DNA of 64,000 bases from Branchiostoma belcheri (lineage: Eukaryota; Chordata; Leptocardii; Amphioxiformes; Branchiostomatidae). Below the pieces are notes generated by a model. It was not told where the DNA came from. It ran no database searches and was given only the letters and a program-made list of their open reading frames with translations. Position 1 is the stretch's first letter. Each line of letters begins with the position of its first letter. Made by a program: the position numbers and the translations under genes. Where the stretch lies: NCBI RefSeq assembly GCF_001625305.1, contig NW_017802425.1, forward strand, positions 464,073-528,072. The letters are read 5' to 3'. Positions 48,811 through 63,683 of the stretch are shown piece after piece.

Positions 48811-49385
48811 CGGCAGGGCCGGAGTAATGTCCTGTTTCACGTCACTGTTTCACATCAAAGCTAAATACAACACAACTAAACGTTACCAGGCTGCAGGTCC
48901 GGAGTAATGTCCTGTTTCACGTCACTGTTTCACATCAAAGCTAAATACAACACAACTAAACGTTACCAGGCTGCAGGTCCGGAGTAATATCCTGTTTCAC
49001 GTCACAGTTTCACATCAAAGCTAAACACAACTAAACGTTACCAGGACCTGCAGATCCGGCCGGAGTAATATCCTGTTAAACGCCACAGTTTCACTTCAAA
49101 ACTAAATACATGTACAACACATAGATCTAAACGTTACCAGGGTGCGCGCGACAGGACCGGAGTAATGTTCTGTTTCACGTCACTGTTTCATTTCAAAACT
49201 AAAAAACGCACCAAAGCGTTACCAGGCGTAACAGGATCCGAGTAAAATTCTGTTTAACGTCACAGTTTAACGTCAAGCTACATGCATGTAAAACAAAACG
49301 TTACCAGGGCGCAGCGGGGCCTGAGTAATAATTTGTTTCACGTCACTATTGCAATTCAGAACTAGATAAGACAAAACATCACAAA
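48810..49385. repeat. 80-bp tandem array, about 7 copies, upstream of the SRCR/Ig gene
   Basis: Unit: ggtccggagtaatgtcctgt, tttcacgtcactgtttcac, atcaaagctaaatacaacac, aactaaacgttaccagg. The first three are nearly identical; later ones diverge and vary in length. TCACGTCA is intact at 48837, 48917, 48997, 49175 and 49338. On the minus strand this is TGACGTGA, a CRE/UPRE-like element. Confidence 0.9.
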
Positions 49386-50384
49386 GTGGACAGGGCTAGT
49401 GTAATATGCATACTATGCATATGTAGTATGTTGTGTCATGCGATATAGGAAGTATAGCGGCGCTGACGTCATCAGCAACCCTTCGGGAAGAGTCTCAAGT
49501 CCTAGAAGAGCTCTGACCTCGGTTCACAAAGGATCCTGTAGTAGGAGTCAAGAAGAAGAATAAATTTATAATAAAAACATTGAAAATAACATTCAGATTA
49601 GACGTAAAATCTAGTCCAGTTACATCCTCGTAACATGTGACAAAGTTAAAAATAGATAAATAAAAGGATATCTCAATGTTACCAGGAAATTTAAACAGAA
49701 AGTGTCCACACAGTTTCTACCAGACTCCTTGCTGGAAAAAATTCAAATTGCCTAAATAGGCAGACTTGCCAGAAAAGAAAATACAACTTTGCAAATATAC
49801 GTTACTCCTTACAAATATGTGTAACTTTTTTTTGGGGGGGGGGCTAATTCCTCTGACAAATTATCCCGGCTACTTGTTCAATGTCTACTGTTTCTCCAGA
49901 TGCCAAGGTGTCTAGAAGAGAATAGTCTCCACAGTTCATGCACTTTTTGGTCAAACGGTCGACTATCACAGGGCGCTCTTACAATGTGCCTTGAATATCA
50001 GGTTTATTTTCTTTTCTATTCTTTTAACATCATAGAAGTATTCTAAAAGAATTGTTTTCGATATCGTTCACCCGAAGAATGAAAGTACGCATAAAACCTT
50101 GCAAAAGTGACTAATAGATAAGTTGCCATAAAATACGCAGATAGATACATGGATGTTTAGCCCACCGAAGTGCTAATCAGCACGGAAAATTGCCCACTCC
50201 CCACAGGCACACACAAATTACCAGCACGGAGTACAGAATCTACATGCATCCCACGTGTCAGCTCTGTCGAGACCAGGCCAGATTTAACAGCAGGGCTGGC
50301 TCAGAACTAATCAGCGAATAGCGTCAGGACCGGGGCCAGAACAGCGGCCATATTCATCGTTATTAATCATCAAGGCATTGTGGT
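49386..50384. other. Intergenic spacer, nothing recognised
   Basis: AT-rich DNA with a T/G homopolymer run at about 49827-49848. No exon or mobile element identified. Confidence 0.4.
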
Positions 50385-50700
50385 TCTCCCAGCGGTTCAT
50401 TACCTTCACCAAAAAGGTTATGTGTTTGGTGACGTTTGTGGGTGTGCCTGTGGGGTCAGTCTGTGGGTCTGTGGAAAGTATAACTCGAAAATTTGTGAAG
50501 TTGCATAGATCCGTTTGATATTTGGTATGTACTATGTGGGTTCTTGTCGGCAGGTTTGATTGTGGACCTCCCAGCCTGGTGGCTTTCTATGGTACTGCAA
50601 CGGAAATTCAGGTTTTGATATCTCTTGTTCTAGGCAAATTATGGCCAGGATGTTTGATGTTAGATGGCTCTTGGACTTCTTGGCTTTTGTATGTAGATAT
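50385..50700. repeat. Dispersed repeat, copy A
   Basis: Begins near ttcaccaaaaaggttatgtg and contains ggtgtgcctgtggggtcagt and ggctttctatggtactgcaa. The second half matches 59490-59850 (ggctttccttggtactgcag, ttggac..cccagc, gctcttgg). The layout resembles a family of interspersed repeats common in invertebrate genomes. No coding capacity. Confidence 0.6.
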
Positions 50701-52605
50701 CTTAAGTGATCATAATGATTGACATATATGGCATGCTACTTATACAAATTAACTTAGGCGATATTTTTCATGATCAAGAAGGAAATTACATATATCCGGT
50801 GCATAGTGTTCAAACATGTGAGACATACAGCTATTTCATTTCAGACTTGTTATGCTTTCGTTTTTGTTGTGATAAAAATATTATGGAAAGATAAAAGTTT
50901 CTGGATCCTATGTATGGAAAGCCTTGAGCAAGTTGCCAGTAGTTAATGGGTCGTGTCATATACCATTGATGTTGGGCTGTAATATATATTACTGTTACAT
51001 TACTGCATTTCACTTGTCTCTTCACAAACGACCCTTCCCAGAAATCCGGCTGGGAGAATGGTAACTGACAGGGGGGAGAATGGAGGGAATGGCCCGTTAA
51101 CCTGAGTGGTGGGAAGGTAAAAGGGCGCGCTAACCAGCCTGTTAACCTTACGTCAGCAGCCAGCAGGGGGGAACACAAGGTCATGACCTCTGATGACGTA
51201 GGTTGTTTCAGGTCTGTGACCCCAGAACCCCAGGGCTGACCCCGGTCGTCTGTAACAGTTACGAGAAGCTTAATTGACTCGACCAAAAGTATAGCTACTT
51301 ACATGTACGTATGGTCAAGTACCAACTATGATCAACTAACAAAACAGAAACAGAAATACAAAATTATACTCATCAAAAGGTAGGAGCTAACAAAAGGAAA
51401 TCTGTGATAGCCTATTACAATAAGGCAGGGCTAATCATGGGTTCCAGTATCTTTTCTAAACAGTTTTGTATGTATTAACTACGTTTTGCATTGTGGAAGT
51501 TGTCACATCGAAAGCTAGATTCAAATCTGCTAAGTTGTATCGAGTCTCTTGAAATCAATTATCTGTATGCATGTGTAGCGAGGGTGGGATCGTCTGCGAG
51601 GGTTGGGGGATCGGTTATAACGGTTATTTAGGTTGAAGGATATTTGTAGCGGTGGCTGTTAGGGGTTACCGGTGGATGTTTTCATTGTGCGAAGTATTCC
51701 CGCGTGCCAAACAGGTGGTTAAGACTAGGGAGTAACGCATGACGCAGTACCTTACTTCTTACACGAGTGTCCGTAAATACGTCACTGACGTGATAGACTG
51801 ATACATGCGGCTCCGACACAAACACTTCTGGAACCGAAGACGTACCGAAAAGATGCATTTGATTACGGCTCACCTGCTGCACACACTATAATGACGAAGT
51901 GAAACGGCAACTTATCCTGACGATGTTGGAATCGTCTTAGCTTGGGCAGATCTCAAGGCGTCTTCCGTTGACCTGAACCGTCCTCTGTAGAAGTAAAAGT
52001 GTCTTCTTTTAAAATCCAAGCTAGCTTTCTTTAACGACCAGCTTTTGAGAACATGCCACAACGGATCACGTGACAGCACGAGACGATCACGAGACGACCT
52101 AGCGACATCTTTGCTGGACTCGCGTGACAGTCGGGAAAAACTTGTTTGGTTTGTTCAATGAGGTGACACAAATAGACCATTTTGTGAAAACTCTTCAACT
52201 CAATCTACATAACTTGATGCACGCGTTTTACGTCGTTTAGTGTAAGAGAACTTCAGCTTCAGTCGGGCGGTCATTAGGTCCACGGAACCAGAAACGTGCC
52301 TAACTAGTCCTATTCCTGAATGGATTTGGGTTCTCGATAATCTCCGCGCCGCGTGTTCAAAGAACATAGATTTTGCTCTAGGCACGGTCTGGACTATCAG
52401 GCGTTTTAGGGCCCTGGGTTTCTTATCGGTGGTCACTGTAACCAAGATCACAAGCTCCTTGCTGTGACGATGCGATTACGACTGTCCATCTGAAATGGCA
52501 GTTCAAACAATATCACAGTGGCTGCACGTCTCACACTATGAGCTTTTCAAGGTTTTTGTATTTCGTTTCAGGATGTGATGGAGGTGGGCGAGGTCATGGG
52601 ATTAA
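50701..52605. other. Intergenic spacer, nothing recognised
   Basis: Between the SRCR/Ig gene and DCAF12. The ORF at 50831-51286 is not similar to any protein I recognise and has no supporting splice structure. Confidence 0.4.
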
Positions 52606-52611
52606 ACTAAT

Positions 52612-52722
52612 AATAACAAGAAGCCATAGGCGACAATTCTCCGTGAAGTATTATATATTGCAACAAAAAGAAGTAGCCATTGGCGACAATTCTCTGTGAA
52701 GTGTGATAAATCGAACAAAGAA
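52612..52722. repeat. Direct duplication of about 57 bp
   Basis: Two copies of agaagccataggcgacaatt, ctccgtgaagt (the second begins near 52670 as agaagtagccattggcgac). Spacer DNA. Confidence 0.7.
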
Positions 52723-53278
52723 AAATTGTTTAAACGCGCGTCGGCTCAGTCATCTTAAGACGCAACAACCAATCAGAGATGCGAGATGCCTACACGTGAC
52801 GCGGGAAGGGCGCGCGATGCCCGAAATATTTTTGCGTCAATATTCAGCGCCGTGATTCAAGAGATTAATACCCGGAAACAATTTTTTTTCTTGTTTTGAA
52901 CGCATTAACATGCAGTTACGCTAATCTAGTATGATTCAGGGTTACTTTTTTTTTAACCTGCCATGGCCAGATTATCTAAAGATGTGTGTATTGTGTGTAC
53001 AAGCTATAGAAAGAGAAATGTACATCAGGTCCGATCATCCGATTTTCACGTTTCGGTTTTTTGGACTCGGTTCATGAACGTATTTTGGTTTGGCTCCTGG
53101 AATGTGCAAAAAAAATGACTCCCGGGACTGTCTACAGGGAACACTCGCACATTCGCGGTGTATCAGGACAGCGCGACTGGTCGTCATTAGCGCAGTAACA
53201 GTTAGCATAAACGGACGAAACCATTTCAAAGAAATGGGGATGTTTCGAAAATAAGCATTTACTCCAATATCAAAACAG

Positions 53279-53740
53279 CTACGGTAAAAATAAAAAGACG
53301 TGCATCATCCCGGACATAATGCAACACCACATGCGAAATTACACAGAAATGCGACGTACGGAAGAATGCGTTTTGGCTGCGAACATCTTCCAAAAAACTT
53401 GGCATCTCTTAACCATGGGCAAAAACATCTGGAACCACTTATAAAAACCACCCCGTATCTGCATGAACTTTTTTGAACCCCACTGCTATTCCAAACAACG
53501 CGTTTTTCTGGACCATTCCAATTCGCCTCGTAATTGTAGGGGTGCGTCTGCGATATTACATTGACCGCGAAAGCAGCAACGGCAAAAATACACATTCGTG
53601 CATCAACACGGGCATGCCCGCAGACGGCGTATAAAATTGCGTGCCGATTACACAAAGAGAACCCAGTGTTTTGACTGCGAACATGAAAAATCAGCCGATT
53701 ACAACACTCCGTCCGGAGGTCCTGACCTCCTTCACGGAGT
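53279..53740. repeat. Diverged direct repeat with a terminal hairpin
   Basis: About 110 bp at 53279-53391 (acggtaaaaat, cgtgcatcatcccgg, gcgaaattacacagaaatgc, tttggctgcgaacat) recurs in diverged form at 53580-53690 (acggcaaaaat, cgtgcatcaacacgg, gtgccgattacacaaaga, tttgactgcgaacat). At 53706-53740 an interrupted palindrome (actccgt..ggaggtc..gacctcc..acggagt) closes the segment. It could be a decayed non-autonomous element. Confidence 0.55.
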
Positions 53741-53780
53741 AAAAAGGGACATATTATTATAAAAATGCAGAGGTAATCCA

Positions 53781-53786
53781 TTTATT
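53781..53786 (-). terminator. Candidate polyadenylation signal of DCAF12
   Basis: AATAAA on the minus strand, about 400 bases after the DCAF12 stop codon and beyond the 34-bp array, which would then lie in the 3' UTR. Confidence 0.4.
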
Positions 53787-53937
53787 TCCTATATTTACAT
53801 TTGACACCAGTATATATAAATAAATAGCTTTGGCAGTAGGTCTGGAATACACATAGTTGACTAAATGCAAATTACTTTGCTGTCACCCATTATCCTTTTT
53901 CACAACTTTTGCTTCATAATGCCGCATAGTTCCCTTG

Positions 53938-54186
53938 AAGTCTAACTTCAGAACCCTGCACAGTTGCCCTGAATTCGAAGTCTAGCTCCAGAACCCTGCA
54001 CAGTTCCCCTGAAGTCTAGCTCTAGAACCCTGCACAGTTCCCCTGAAGTCTAGATCCAGAACCCTGCACAGTTCCCCTGAAGTCAAGCTACAGAACCTGT
54101 CCAGTTCCCCTGAAATATAGGTCCTGAACCCTGCACAGTTCCCCTGACCTCTAGCTAGTAGTCAGAACTATTCACACGCATGAAGT
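53938..54186. repeat. 34-bp minisatellite made of copies of the DCAF12 stop region
   Basis: Six to seven units of ctgaagtctagctccagaac, cctgcacagttccc. The real coding end at 54187-54220 reads gaagtctagctccagagcgc, tgcatagtttcccc, so each unit is a decayed copy of the last codons (GNYAALWS, stop) plus the stop codon. Confidence 0.92.
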
Positions 54187-58457
<4,271 letters not shown>

Positions 58458-58944
58458 GGTCTTGTGCTTCTTCCTTCAGGTGTGGTGAAATAGAGACATG
58501 TTCTAACATGCAGGCATTTCTTCCTTTACATTATGAAATACTGACATCCACAGTAGGCCACAGAATGATACGGGAACATCTGTGAGTGTGATTTAAAAAG
58601 ATTTGAGTATGCATCATCAGTCGATTCACTGCTACAACTGAACACAGGTTCATAATATATATATAAACGTTACATGTAACATATGATCAATTGCAACATG
58701 ACGAGAAGTACCGGACCAGCCTATCAAATATGAAACACTAAGGTGTTTCATATGATACATGATACCAAAAGATACGACAAATGGAATACAATTTCAAATG
58801 CAACGTAGTTTGGGTGGATGGTATGAGGGAGGGGCAGAAGGAGATGTAACGACTAAACAAATTATGGTCACCGTGGTGCAAAGGTGATAGTGAAAATATG
58901 ATGTTAGCTACACGGCTGCTGAGAAAAACGTTGTAAGGTCTTAC

Positions 58945-59065
58945 CTGTATTCATATGAAGGCTTTCTCTCCACTTATTAAATTTGAGACAAAGGTTCTTC
59001 TGTTCTGAGTCTGAGTCTCTAACGCGAAAAATAACCCTGCGTTCTCTCGGTGAGACAGGAGTCAT
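58945..59065 (-). other. Possible 5' exon of DCAF12
   Basis: A strong donor (ACAG|GTAAGA) lies at 58945. An ATG at 59065 opens 40 codons (MTPVSPRERR...) up to it, but the phase (1) does not fit any acceptor leading into the DCAF12 frame, so this is more likely 5' UTR with an upstream ORF than the protein start. Confidence 0.35.
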
Positions 59066-59288
59066 TTTGCATTTGGACCTACCTTTTGGCCTTTCAGTTC
59101 ACGTTGAGTTGTTCATCAGAGGTAATACTATCATGTACTGTGGTGATCAGGGTGGGGTTCCCTCGGTGTACGGTACGAATGTGATGTTTACAGGCAGCTT
59201 GAGCAGCTGTTGTTGTGTTGTTGTTGGCCTGGGCCCTCCCTTCCGGTCGCGCGGTCTTTTCAAATCCACTGCGCAGGTTCGAGAATTC

Positions 59289-59356
59289 CATCAGCCAATC
59301 AGAATTAAACATTTTTCGAGTGACCAATCACGACACTGCGGTATCAGCCAATCAGA
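59289..59356 (-). promoter_or_regulatory. Three CCAAT boxes in the DCAF12 promoter region
   Basis: CCAAT at 59295-59299, 59324-59328 and 59348-59352. Two have the full cagccaatcag form. Spacing of 29 and 24 bases resembles multi-CCAAT, NF-Y type promoters. GC-richer DNA lies between them and the candidate 5' exon. Confidence 0.55.
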
Positions 59357-59489
59357 GTATGATCGAATACTAACAAAACTACACAATGCTAACATCACTT
59401 TCCTCTTTTCCAAAATGATTGATTGCCACCACTTGAAATGATTGCAATGTTGGCACCAAAGGTGTTTTACCTTCGTTTCCACTGTTTAA

Positions 59490-59850
59490 ATATTTATTTG
59501 AAATGGATGATTGGTTTTCTCACTTTCTCCATAACTCAGGAAAGTCTTGACCTGTCAAAGACAATTAGATTTTGGACCCCAGCGGCTTTCCTTGGTACTG
59601 CAGCAGAGCTCCTTTCTGGACATTGAGTTGCAGTGGCAGACAGCTCTTGGCTAATATGGAGAATTGGTGTAGGCTAGGTTATATAAACTCCTTGGTGTAG
59701 GTTTGGGTCCATAGCAGCTTTTTTAAAAACTGCAGCGACTACTAGTAATTTTGTTTGCAACTTTGGGAGGACTCCAGAAGGGGTTATGGTGAAGTCATTT
59801 TTTTTAGTTGTTGTATGGACTTAGATCTCCCTTCTTTAATACTCCATGGT
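59490..59850. repeat. Dispersed repeat, copy B
   Basis: Shares ggctttccttggtactgcag and neighbouring blocks with 50385-50700; about 60-70% alike by eye. Located between FAXDC2 and DCAF12. Confidence 0.55.
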
Positions 59851-60539
59851 TGCTGTTGTTATGTAGGTATCAACAATTAAGTGATGATTGAAATAAACAG
59901 ATGGTTATTATGCAAATCAGGACACAATTTGCTTAATTCTGTGAAGTAGCTAACGTTAAATTTCAAAATAGGATTTTCAAACATGTGACACATAATTGAA
60001 AAATTGAGAATCAATAGATTACCAATCAATAGTAAATCAATAGATACCTTCTGAGAGAGCTTCAGACGCTTCAGACAAACTTTTGGAATAACATGAGCAG
60101 CACAAATATTCCATCATCAGAAGTGTTACATTTATTGGCAAACCAGGAGAGCAATTCTGGGCAAAGTAGAGCCAAATGTTACATAAATACATATCATATA
60201 ACTTTGTTATATATTACTATCAATATCATACATACATACATATAACATTATATATATAGTCAGTAAATATAACAGACTGGGACATATTACTGCACAAAAA
60301 GAAAAGTACTGGCAAACGAAAAGTACTGGAGTTCACAAAAAGCATTTAGCAGTTCAAAATGTTCAATTTCCAGATAAAACCAAGCAGTATAACCAAATGA
60401 TATAATGTTATCACTGGTACACTCAAGTATAACACTTCTGCATGAGATTTGTTTGTGACTGACTAAGGGACTTACATCATGCTCCAGAACGTGGTGCCGT
60501 GGTGTACATAGTTAGCACACTCACAATTGTCCTTTACTA

Positions 60540-61265
60540 CATGTCACTACGTTGTGCACTTACTAGGTAGTGCACTTGTAGATGTTACTAGATTGGATAC
60601 TGCTACATGATACTTGGTTAGGCTCTTGTACGTTATTAGGTTGGGTACTGGTATAGGTTACTTGGACACTGGTACATGTTACTAGCTTGGACACGGGTAC
60701 AAGTTATTAGTTTGGGCACTGGAGTATGTTACTTTTTTGGACTCTGGTAATGTTATATGTTACTAGGTTGGGCACTGGTACATGTTACTAGCTTGGACTC
60801 TGGTACATGTTACTAGGTCGGGCACTGGTTGGTACATGTTACTAGGTTGGACACTGGTACATGTTGGTTGGGCACTAGTTCATGTTACTAGTTTGGACTC
60901 TGGTACATGTTACTAGGTTGGGCACTGGTACATGTTATTAGGTTGGGCACTGGTAACGTTACATGTTACTGGGTTGGGCACTGGTTGGTACATGTTACTA
61001 GGTTGGACACTGGTAACCTTACATGTTGGTTGGGCACTGGTACATGTTACTAGGTTGGACACTGGTTGGTACATGTTACTAGATTGAACACTGGTACATG
61101 TACAGTACTTAGTTGTATTCTGGTTCATATATTTACTAAATTGTATTTTGGTTCATGTTACTAAGTTCCACTCTGATACATGTTACTAGGTTGGACACCA
61201 TTTCCTGTTGGATACTGGTACATGTTACTGCTTTAAACACTGGTTCGAGTTTCTTGGCTCAAACT
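60540..61265. repeat. About 25-bp minisatellite downstream of FAXDC2
   Basis: Around 25 diverged units of ggttgggcactggtacatgt, tacta, beginning about 55 bases past the FAXDC2 stop codon. AATAAA on the minus strand at 60131-60136 could be the polyadenylation signal, which would place the array in the 3' UTR. Confidence 0.85.
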
Positions 61266-61319
61266 GTGCACTGGAACATGTAAGTGCATTTTCTTGTGAC
61301 TTAAAGACTCCTTAGTGAA

Positions 61320-63683
61320 TTACTCTGTCTTCCCCATTGGCACTTGGTTCTTGTCTTGAGTCTGGCTACATGACATGGGGCCATGGCAAGACATTTGGGA
61401 AGACTCATGGCAAGATGTCTTGTGGCAGGCCAGGGTCTCCTTGCTTGCCTTGGGTTTGTCTGGGATGGACCAGGAGAGCGGAGTCAGACCCAGCAGCATG
61501 ATGTGGCGATCGTACGCCTTGTTGTGGCGGAACTGCTCATCTGTTCCATGGAGACGGTCCAGAACCCCCATCACACCATAGCACTGGTTAAACCTGAGGA
61601 ACAACATCACACCATAGCACTGGTTAAACCTGTGGAACAACATCACACTGTAGCACTGGTTAAACCTGTGGAACAACATCACGCCATAGCACTGTGTTTG
61701 CTTTTACACAAGTTTGACAGTACTGGAAATAACCAAACCTACTTGGCATGGTGGAAGTCATGTGCCTCTGGGGATGGCAGCAGGGGGAAGTGGTAGCCGC
61801 TGTGTGAAATGGACGTGGTGGTGAGAGCCAGGCAGAACCACAGCCAGACGGTCGCCACATGGGACCCCATCAGGATAGGACCTAGAACCAAGTACATGTA
61901 CAACAAACAGGGTACAGCAAAAAGGCATAAAAGTATGATACAGCAAACTGGCTACATGAAAAGGAGCAACAAACAGTACAGCAAAATGTAGCACTCAGGT
62001 GAGCAAAGGCTTAGGTCAGTACAGGTGAGGATGTGGTGAGAAAGGTCTATGATCTGTTCTTACCTGCAGCTACAGGAAGTAGGTTGGACAGGATGTGCTC
62101 TACAGGATGGGAGTACACAGCCACAATCCCAATGGGCGCCGTCCACTCATGGTGCTTCTTGTGAATTCTCTTGTACAGAGCAGGCTGGTGCAGCAGCCTG
62201 GGGGACCAACATGTCACAGGTTTAATCATATTCAGTACATACATGTATTTACCAGTTGGTGAGGAGCAGCTGGATTGATCTGTAAAAGTGTATGGTAGGA
62301 GGTAGATGTTACCTTTAAGTTGAATGAGAAGTAGGCCTGACCTGTGACCAGTATAGTAAGAAGTGGATGCTACCTGTTTGTCAAGAGTGGACTTCTAAGG
62401 GAGTGTAAGTAGTAGAGTGGGAGGAGGATGGCATCTAAAATGAGGTGTGAGTCTGACCTGTGAGAATAGTAGAACATGACTTCCTCCACCAGCACAAAGA
62501 CAATCAGCTCCACCACGACCCAGTGAAACCATGGGAGCTCCCGCCCACAAGGCATTCCACGCCAGTGGAAGATGGGCGGTGCAGCAAGGAAGACAAGTGG
62601 GCCAGTCACAATAAACTGGTTAAACAGAACCAACTTAATGGTTTTCCACAGCCTTACAGGGTCCACCTGCAAAGAAAATACCTTTATGTAATTTGGATTT
62701 TACTAAAACTTCTCACATGCAAAGTGGACAAGACGGTGGAAACTATCACCTTACTGTCACTATAGAAAAGCCAGTGAAATAAACTAAAACAGCTCACCGG
62801 AACATTCTTTTCCTCCTGTATTTTGTATCTGAGCAGGGCGGCAGGTTGGCCAGTCACATCCACCACCAGAAGGGAACCATTTACTAACCAGAACACCAAC
62901 GAAGGAACCAACAATGTACCTGCAACAGAAGAAACAACCTCTTAATCAGAACCTAACAATTAACCCAACTAATAACAGTAACCTGTTAACCTTAAACCTT
63001 AACCTGAAAGCAGAAAAACAACTTTTTTTCTGAATCTTTTTTGTGCTAGGCCTGACTCTATATATACTATGCACTCTGGGTATCCATGGATCATTCACCT
63101 GAGATGTGTAACTGGCTACTTCCACTCACCAAGAGTTCCCAGCAAATGTTCATCTTCACCAAACAAGTCATACACCAGACCCCACTGGTGCTGCCAGAAG
63201 CTGTCAGATGCCTTCCACAGCCCCTGCACATGCCTGTAAAACAAACATGTAACGCGTTATACTTAATTAGATCTGCACCTTCCACAACCCTATACATCAT
63301 GCCTGTAAAACAAAGACATGTTAGATCTGCACCATCCACAGATTTTGCGGGTACATGTAATTTCCAGGCTTACAAGGTGGTGCTAGATTTATCACCTTAT
63401 CATGTGTGGTTGCCATGGTTACCAGGTCGTTGTCTGTAGTAGCTAGAGTTACCTGGTAACACTTTATTGTGTGTGGTTGTCAATTTTGGTTAGCAGTTGA
63501 TAGTGTGGTTGCCATGGTTACCAGGTGATTGTGTGTGGTCAGCATAGCTACCAGGTGAGTGTGCAGTTGCCATGCTTACCAGGTGATAGTGTTCCTTGCT
63601 GCCACCAGACACAGCAATGCTGACCCCAACACAAATACACACTTCTTCAGTGAACCGAGAACAGATCCCCCATCCTTGGGCAC
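61320..63683 (-). CDS. FAXDC2: FAXDC2-like fatty acid hydroxylase domain protein, 5' end outside the window
   Basis: Membrane di-iron enzyme of the fatty acid hydroxylase superfamily, probably in the ER; vertebrate FAXDC2 is linked to sterol/lipid oxidation. Exons: 63683-63580, 63233-63130, 62919-62798, 62666-62458, 62197-62064, 61881-61743, 61593-61320; 1,086 nt, 361 residues plus stop. Histidine clusters, numbered from the first visible residue: HRLLH 179-183, HKKHH 192-196, H251 and H255, HDFHH 265-269. Other family blocks: DVTGQPAALLRYKIQ, VLFNQ, EEVMFYYSH, EWTAPIGIVAVYSHPVEH, FNQCYGVMGVLDRLHGTD. Several hydrophobic spans. The first exon matches the family just after its N-terminus; the initiator Met must lie beyond 64000 or in an unseen upstream exon. 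About 40 residues extend past the usual C-terminus with a Cys-His pattern. Confidence 0.95.
61594..61700. repeat. 36-bp repeat duplicating the last FAXDC2 acceptor
   Basis: Copies of CAG|GTTTAACCAGTGCTATGG-type sequence precede the last exon, giving acceptors that would start the exon at 61593, 61629 or 61665, exactly 36 nt apart. All extra units are open in frame. The 61593 acceptor gives the conserved HHAKFNQCYG junction. Confidence 0.9.
63234..63345. repeat. Duplicated acceptor upstream of FAXDC2 exon at 63233
   Basis: cttccacaaccctatacatc, atgcctgtaaaacaaa at about 63280-63315 copies the real exon start and acceptor (cttccacagcccctgcac, atgcctgtaaaacaaa), giving a decoy TTTACAG|GCATG. 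Confidence 0.85.
63395..63579. repeat. Minisatellite copying the donor of the first visible FAXDC2 exon
   Basis: Four to five units of gtggttgccatggttaccag, gtgattgtgt lead up to the real junction at 63580 (catgcttaccaggtgatagt). On the minus strand they read CACCTG|GTAACCATGG, decoy donors. Confidence 0.8.

Noticed and set aside
58945..59065. ATG at 59065 as the DCAF12 start
   Set aside because: Its 40-codon frame ends in phase 1 and cannot join any acceptor leading into the DCAF12 frame, so it is treated as 5' UTR or an upstream ORF.
60913..61128. 71-codon minus ORF downstream of FAXDC2
   Set aside because: Made of the 25-bp repeat; not a protein-like composition.
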